Below are positions 60,616 to 64,000 of a stretch of 64,000 nucleotides of DNA, piece by piece. Position 1 is the first letter of the stretch. Each line of letters opens with the position of its first letter. Origin of the DNA: an uncultured Bacilli bacterium (GTDB taxonomy: Bacteria > Bacillota_I > Bacilli_A > RF39 > UBA660); the NCBI GenBank assembly GCA_934096075.1, contig CAKOLN010000002.1, forward strand, positions 74,883-138,882, given 5' to 3'. The position numbers and the translations under genes are program-made. The notes below the pieces were generated by a model. The model saw only the letters and a list, made by a program, of their open reading frames with translations, did no database searches and was not told where the DNA came from.

Positions 60616-62040
60616 TTAATATTGAATTCCCCACATCACAATATGTTTTGCTTTATCACCACATACAACACATTTTTCATCATGAACTTCCTCATTTTCT
60701 AATATACATCTAGACTTACATCCTTTAATTTCTTTCATTTTTAGTTCACAATCTAAGTTTCCACACCAAGGCGCTTTTATAAATCCTGGATGAGTATTTA
60801 AAATATTTTCTACTTCAGTTAAATTACTAGCTGTAAATGTTAAACTATTCATTCTTTCTTTAGCTTTTTCAAACAAGTTATTTTGAATTTCATTAAATAA
60901 TTCATTTAATTTATCAAGTATATTTTCATTTAAATTAATTGTGATTTTTTCACTAGTATCTCTTCTTACAAAAGTAATTTGATTATTTTCTAAATCTCTT
61001 TTTCCAATTTCAATACGAACTGGTATACCATTTACTTCTGCTTCAGCAAATTTGAATCCTGGAGTTTTATCAGTATTATCAGTGTAATAACTAATGTTAT
61101 TTTCTTTTAATAGACTTTCTATCATATTTGTAGTATTTATTACATTTTCATCATTTCCAATAGGTATTATAGCCACTTTAGTAGGCGCAATTTTAGGTGG
61201 AAGAACTAATCCACGATCATCACCATGTACCATAATTAAAGCACCAATCATTCTATTTGAAGTACCCCATGATGTTTGATAACAATATTCATACTCATTA
61301 TTTTTATTTAGAAATTTAATGTCATAAGCTTTACTAAATTTTTGTCCAAAATAATGGCTTGTTCCACTTTGAAGACATATTCCATTATGCATAAGTGCTT
61401 CAATAGTTAATGTATATTCTGCTCCTGCAAATTTTTCTTTTTCTGTTTTCTTTCCACATATTACTGGTACTGCTAAATATTCTTCAAAGAATTTTTTGTA
61501 TACATTAAGCATATCTCTAGTTTCTTTTTCTGCTTCTTCACTAGTTGAGTGTACTGTATGTCCTTCTTGCCAAAAAAATTCTCTACTTCTTAAGAATGGT
61601 CTAGTTTCTTTTTCCCATCTAACAACACTACACCATTGATTATATTTAATTGGTAAATCTTTATATGACTTAACTATTTCGCTATAGTAATCACTAAATA
61701 AAGTTTCACTAGTTGGACGCACACACAATCTTTCTTCAAGTGTTTTAGATCCACCCTGTGTAACCCACGCTACTTCAGGTGCAAAACCATTTACTAATTC
61801 ACTTTCCTTATTTAGTAATCCTTCTGGTATAAACATAGGTAATTTAACATTTTTATGTCCTGTTTCTTTGAATAGTTTATCCATATTTTCTACTATATTA
61901 TCCCAAAGTGCACATCCATTAGGTTCAAGTATAACACACCCTTTTACATTTGAATATCTCGCTAATCTTGAAGCAGATACTACATCAGTATACCAATCTG
62001 CAAAATTCTCTTCTCTACTAGTTATTTTATTATTTTTCAT
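60616..62040 (-). CDS. proS: Prolyl-tRNA synthetase (archaeal/eukaryotic-type)
   Basis: 474 residues, about the length of the ProS-type without editing insert. Class II motifs: GCVILEPNGCALWDNIV, VRPTSETLFSDYYSEIVK, RSREFFWQEGHTVHS and DDRGLVLPPKIAP. The C-terminal zinc-type domain includes CGNLDCELK and KCVVCGDKAKHIVMWGIQY-type end. A T-box leader lies upstream. ATG at 62040. Confidence 0.98.
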   Translation of the reverse strand: MKNNKITSREENFADWYTDVVSASRLARYSNVKGCVILEPNGCALWDNIVENMDKLFKETGHKNVKLPMFIPEGLLNKESELVNGFAPEVAWVTQGGSKTLEERLCVRPTSETLFSDYYSEIVKSYKDLPIKYNQWCSVVRWEKETRPFLRSREFFWQEGHTVHSTSEEAEKETRDMLNVYKKFFEEYLAVPVICGKKTEKEKFAGAEYTLTIEALMHNGICLQSGTSHYFGQKFSKAYDIKFLNKNNEYEYCYQTSWGTSNRMIGALIMVHGDDRGLVLPPKIAPTKVAIIPIGNDENVINTTNMIESLLKENNISYYTDNTDKTPGFKFAEAEVNGIPVRIEIGKRDLENNQITFVRRDTSEKITINLNENILDKLNELFNEIQNNLFEKAKERMNSLTFTASNLTEVENILNTHPGFIKAPWCGNLDCELKMKEIKGCKSRCILENEEVHDEKCVVCGDKAKHIVMWGIQY

Positions 62041-62052
62041 TTTACACCTCTC

Positions 62053-62252
62053 AAAATAAAAAGAATGACACTAAGGAGCGAATAACCGCGGTGCCATCCT
62101 AATTTTAACTTTATTAAATAACGGTTTAATTCCGGAAATACTTTTATATTTCACTTAAAGGGTAGGAAAATTTAATACTTATGTTAGTTTCCATCAACCA
62201 CTAACTTTCTATAATAAGTGTTTTAAATTTATTCCCTTATCTTCGCTTTCTA
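62053..62252 (-). promoter_or_regulatory. T-box leader of proS
   Basis: Core AGGATGGCACCGCGG with a terminator stem and T-rich tail before proS. Stem I (AGAAAGTTAGTGG...) lies 5'. A CCT/CCC-containing stretch (TTTTCCTACCC) is consistent with a proline specifier; I did not fold it. Confidence 0.92.
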
Positions 62253-62257
62253 TTAAA

Positions 62258-62286
62258 ATTTTAACATTATTAATTTTATAATTCAA
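62258..62286 (-). promoter_or_regulatory. Promoter of the proS T-box transcript
   Basis: TTGAAT (62281-62286) is separated by 17 bp from TAAAAT (62258-62263). Confidence 0.7.
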
Positions 62287-63063
62287 CTACTTTTTATAAG
62301 TTAATACATAATCTTTAAAATCAGTTTTGCCATCATATCTAACACTCTCAACTTCTGTTAATTCAAATTCTTCTTTATTTATAAATTTCATTTCATTTTT
62401 CTTTTCTATAGACCAAATGTAATCTGCTTGAATTTTTCCATTGTTTTTTAAATTTTTCTTAAATCTTTTTAACATTTCAAGAAATTCTTCATTACTCATG
62501 CTCAAATATGTATATATATTTGAAAATAACATTATATCAAAAGATCCGATGTCATGCATATTTAATTGTTCTAGATATTCAGTTTTAATTATTGGTGGAT
62601 CTGTTAATTTTAAAATAGTCTGAAGTCTATAATAATTCTTTTTATCCAAATATGGAATTACTCTGCCAGTATTATAATTAATTGGATGACTATTTAATGA
62701 TAAAGGAAATAATATAGATATGTTATGTTCATAAACTCTATCAAAGTAAAACTTAACATCATTTGGAAGAAACTTTCTTATTTTTTTATAATACTTTTCA
62801 TTTTTTACTTTTTGATTAATAAAATAATCGTAGAATTCTTCGTAAGATAGATTTTTAATAGAATAATATTTGAGTAAGAAATATAATTTTGATATTTCAT
62901 TTTTGTCAAACAAAACAGTTCTTTTAGCACCAAATAGTAAACTTGAAAAATACTGATCTCCACTTCCTATTACAGATAATACATCGGCATCTTTAAATTC
63001 AAATAGTTTTTGGTAACTACTTAAATTTTCATTTGTAAATCTATAGGTTCTTTCGTATGTCAT
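62287..63063 (-). CDS. Putative SAM-dependent transferase (DUF3419-like)
   Basis: 258 residues. VLSVIGSGDQYFSSLLFGAKRTVLFD is a Rossmann SAM motif, and FDIMLFSNIYTYLSMSNEEF matches the strand 4 region of class I methyltransferases. The spacing resembles the DUF3419 (BtaA-like aminocarboxypropyl transferase) group, but the match is weak. Substrate unknown. It sits 2 bases after the upstream gene, in one operon. Confidence 0.6.
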   Translation of the reverse strand: MTYERTYRFTNENLSSYQKLFEFKDADVLSVIGSGDQYFSSLLFGAKRTVLFDKNEISKLYFLLKYYSIKNLSYEEFYDYFINQKVKNEKYYKKIRKFLPNDVKFYFDRVYEHNISILFPLSLNSHPINYNTGRVIPYLDKKNYYRLQTILKLTDPPIIKTEYLEQLNMHDIGSFDIMLFSNIYTYLSMSNEEFLEMLKRFKKNLKNNGKIQADYIWSIEKKNEMKFINKEEFELTEVESVRYDGKTDFKDYVLTYKK

Positions 63064-63064
63064 A

Positions 63065-63565
63065 TTATCTTTTCCTCATTTTCTTTAATGTACCATTTAA
63101 GAAAAATGGATATTTTTCAAAATCATAAGAATTAATTTTGTTTATATAATGTTCTGTGGGATATTTAGAAAATCTATGGTAAATATTATTACTAATAGAA
63201 TATATTTCATATAATTCAACCTTTTCTGTAGTATTTCCTAATCTGTTTATAATGGAATATAGTATTGCTTCTCCCCTTTGAATTCTTATCGTACCCTCGA
63301 TAGTTCTATTTTCATGGTTAATACCATCTGAAATTGTATAGCTTCCATTAAATTCAACATACATCCCACTTTTTTGTAGTGATTTAAAGGTAATATTGTT
63401 TAAAATTCCTTTGCTTTTTCTATTACTTATTTTTAACGGAGTGTCATCAAACTCTTTACTATTTAATATTAGATTGATAAAAAAAGCTATTTGTCCATCA
63501 TTTAATTTGTATTGTCCTGTTGAATAAAATCTTTGCTCAAATAAAATCTTATCATCATTATTCAT
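63065..63565 (-). CDS. Uncharacterised soluble protein
   Basis: 166 residues, no membrane segment. Central beta-rich part (YVEFNGSYTISDGINHENRTI, GTIRIQRGEAILYSIINRL) and a basic end (LKKMRKR). Not recognised. Co-transcribed with the putative transferase downstream. Confidence 0.65.
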   Translation of the reverse strand: MNNDDKILFEQRFYSTGQYKLNDGQIAFFINLILNSKEFDDTPLKISNRKSKGILNNITFKSLQKSGMYVEFNGSYTISDGINHENRTIEGTIRIQRGEAILYSIINRLGNTTEKVELYEIYSISNNIYHRFSKYPTEHYINKINSYDFEKYPFFLNGTLKKMRKR

Positions 63566-63683
63566 AATATCATATCCCCCTTTTTCGAATTAGTATTGTA
63601 GCATAATTTTGTACTTTTTTCAATAGTGTTTGTTTAATTTATAAACCAAAAAGAATTGTAACTAAATAAAACCTAAAAAAATA

Positions 63684-63704
63684 AAACCTCGTAAATACGA
63701 GGTA
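63684..63704 (-). terminator. Terminator of the tRNA cluster
   Basis: On the minus strand CCTCGTA and TACGAGG form the stem, followed by TTTTATTTTTTT. Confidence 0.9.
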
Positions 63705-63715
63705 AATAAACATAA

Positions 63716-63792
63716 TGGTCGGGAAGACAGGATTTGAACCTGCAACCACCTGGTCCCAAACCAGGTGCTCTACCAAGTTGAGCCACTTCCCG
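63716..63792 (-). tRNA. tRNA-Pro (TGG)
   Basis: Complete 77-nt cloverleaf: acceptor CGGGAAG/CTTCCCG, loop TTTGGGA with anticodon TGG, T arm GGTTCAAATCC and encoded CCA. Confidence 0.97.
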
Positions 63793-63797
63793 ATAAC

Positions 63798-63874
63798 TGG
63801 TGTCCCCAAGAGGAGTCGAACCCCTAACCTTTTGATCCGTAGTCAAACGCTCTATCCAGTTGAGCTATGAGGAC
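63798..63874 (-). tRNA. tRNA-Arg (ACG)
   Basis: Complete 77-nt cloverleaf: acceptor GTCCTCA/TGGGGAC, loop CTACGGA with anticodon ACG, T arm GGGTTCGACTCC-type and encoded CCA. Confidence 0.97.
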
Positions 63875-63927
63875 ATATCGTGTCCTAACATAATTTATAA
63901 GAAAGCCCAGTAGGCAAACTTTAAAGA

Positions 63928-64000
63928 TGGTGGCTTCAGTTGGAATCGAACCAACGACACCAAGATTTTCAGTCTTGTGCTCTGCCAACTGAGCTATGAA
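63928..64000 (-). tRNA. tRNA-Phe (GAA), truncated by the window end
   Basis: Loop CTGAAAA gives anticodon GAA; the 3' end TGAAGCC plus A and an encoded CCA are present. The first three bases of the 5' acceptor arm lie beyond 64000. Confidence 0.95.

Overview
The window is a very AT-rich bacterial chromosome segment of a spore-forming lineage of Bacillota, probably an uncultured gut Bacilli or Erysipelotrichia-type organism. The evidence is strong Shine-Dalgarno sequences, T-box leaders on leuS and proS, B. subtilis-like gene neighbourhoods (uvrA / yvlD / lgt / trxB; rlmB-sigH; cotE-miaB; secG-rnr), the spore-coat gene cotE with sigH, and anaerobic metabolism (class III ribonucleotide reductase). 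TGG is the tryptophan codon and TGA works as stop, so the standard bacterial code applies. No species can be named from the sequence.

Layout. 0-4.4 kb: a Fic N-terminal pseudogene, tRNA-Thr, tmRNA, leuS with its T-box, then a tandemly duplicated small hydrophobic peptide locus that looks like a type I toxin. 4.4-9.9 kb: an MMPL exporter fused to a secreted coiled-coil region, its divergent TetR regulator, an unknown protein and smpB. 9.9-17.5 kb: decayed genes (a DUF2958-like remnant and one other), an XRE regulator, VanZ, an NAD-dependent epimerase, then a formate/nitrite-type channel beside nrdG and an nrdD whose glycyl-radical tail is a separate 64-residue gene. 17.7-25 kb: a zinc metallopeptidase, an acyltransferase with a zinc-ribbon membrane protein, a complete IS605-type element (tnpA+tnpB), cell-surface proteins, a rhodanese and a frameshifted receiver-domain protein.

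25.3-35.6 kb is an accessory block: a DDE transposase followed by a filamentous (inovirus-like) prophage with rolling-circle Rep, Zot/pI-type ATPase, a run of tiny membrane proteins, a pIII-like adsorption protein, a major coat protein, a likely ssDNA-binding protein and a divergent repressor. Candidate origin, packaging and regulatory hairpins are visible.

35.8-48.8 kb: rnr, secG, then sigH-rlmB-trxB-lgt-yvlD interrupted and flanked by a family of secreted surface proteins. Three of these share an almost identical upstream unit: a promoter, a short leader ORF ending in a run of eight G (Gly-Gly-Gly-Tyr-Tyr-stop), and an intrinsic terminator directly before the structural gene. Reading the three frames shows that only a +1 change in the G run would carry ribosomes into the terminator stem. 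I infer a phase-variable transcription attenuator, and this is the most interesting observation of the window. A neighbouring 849-bp near-perfect repeat and a GC-rich variable 3' end suggest that the proteins also vary by recombination or mutagenesis.

48.8-64 kb: uvrA, a long thyX-like gene, cotE, miaB, a Y-family polymerase with a YolD partner, an AbrB-like / transglutaminase-like pair, tRNA-Ala, yvcK, a VanY-type protein that has lost its zinc ligands, proS with its T-box, a methyltransferase-like gene, and a tRNA-Phe/Arg/Pro cluster running off the end.
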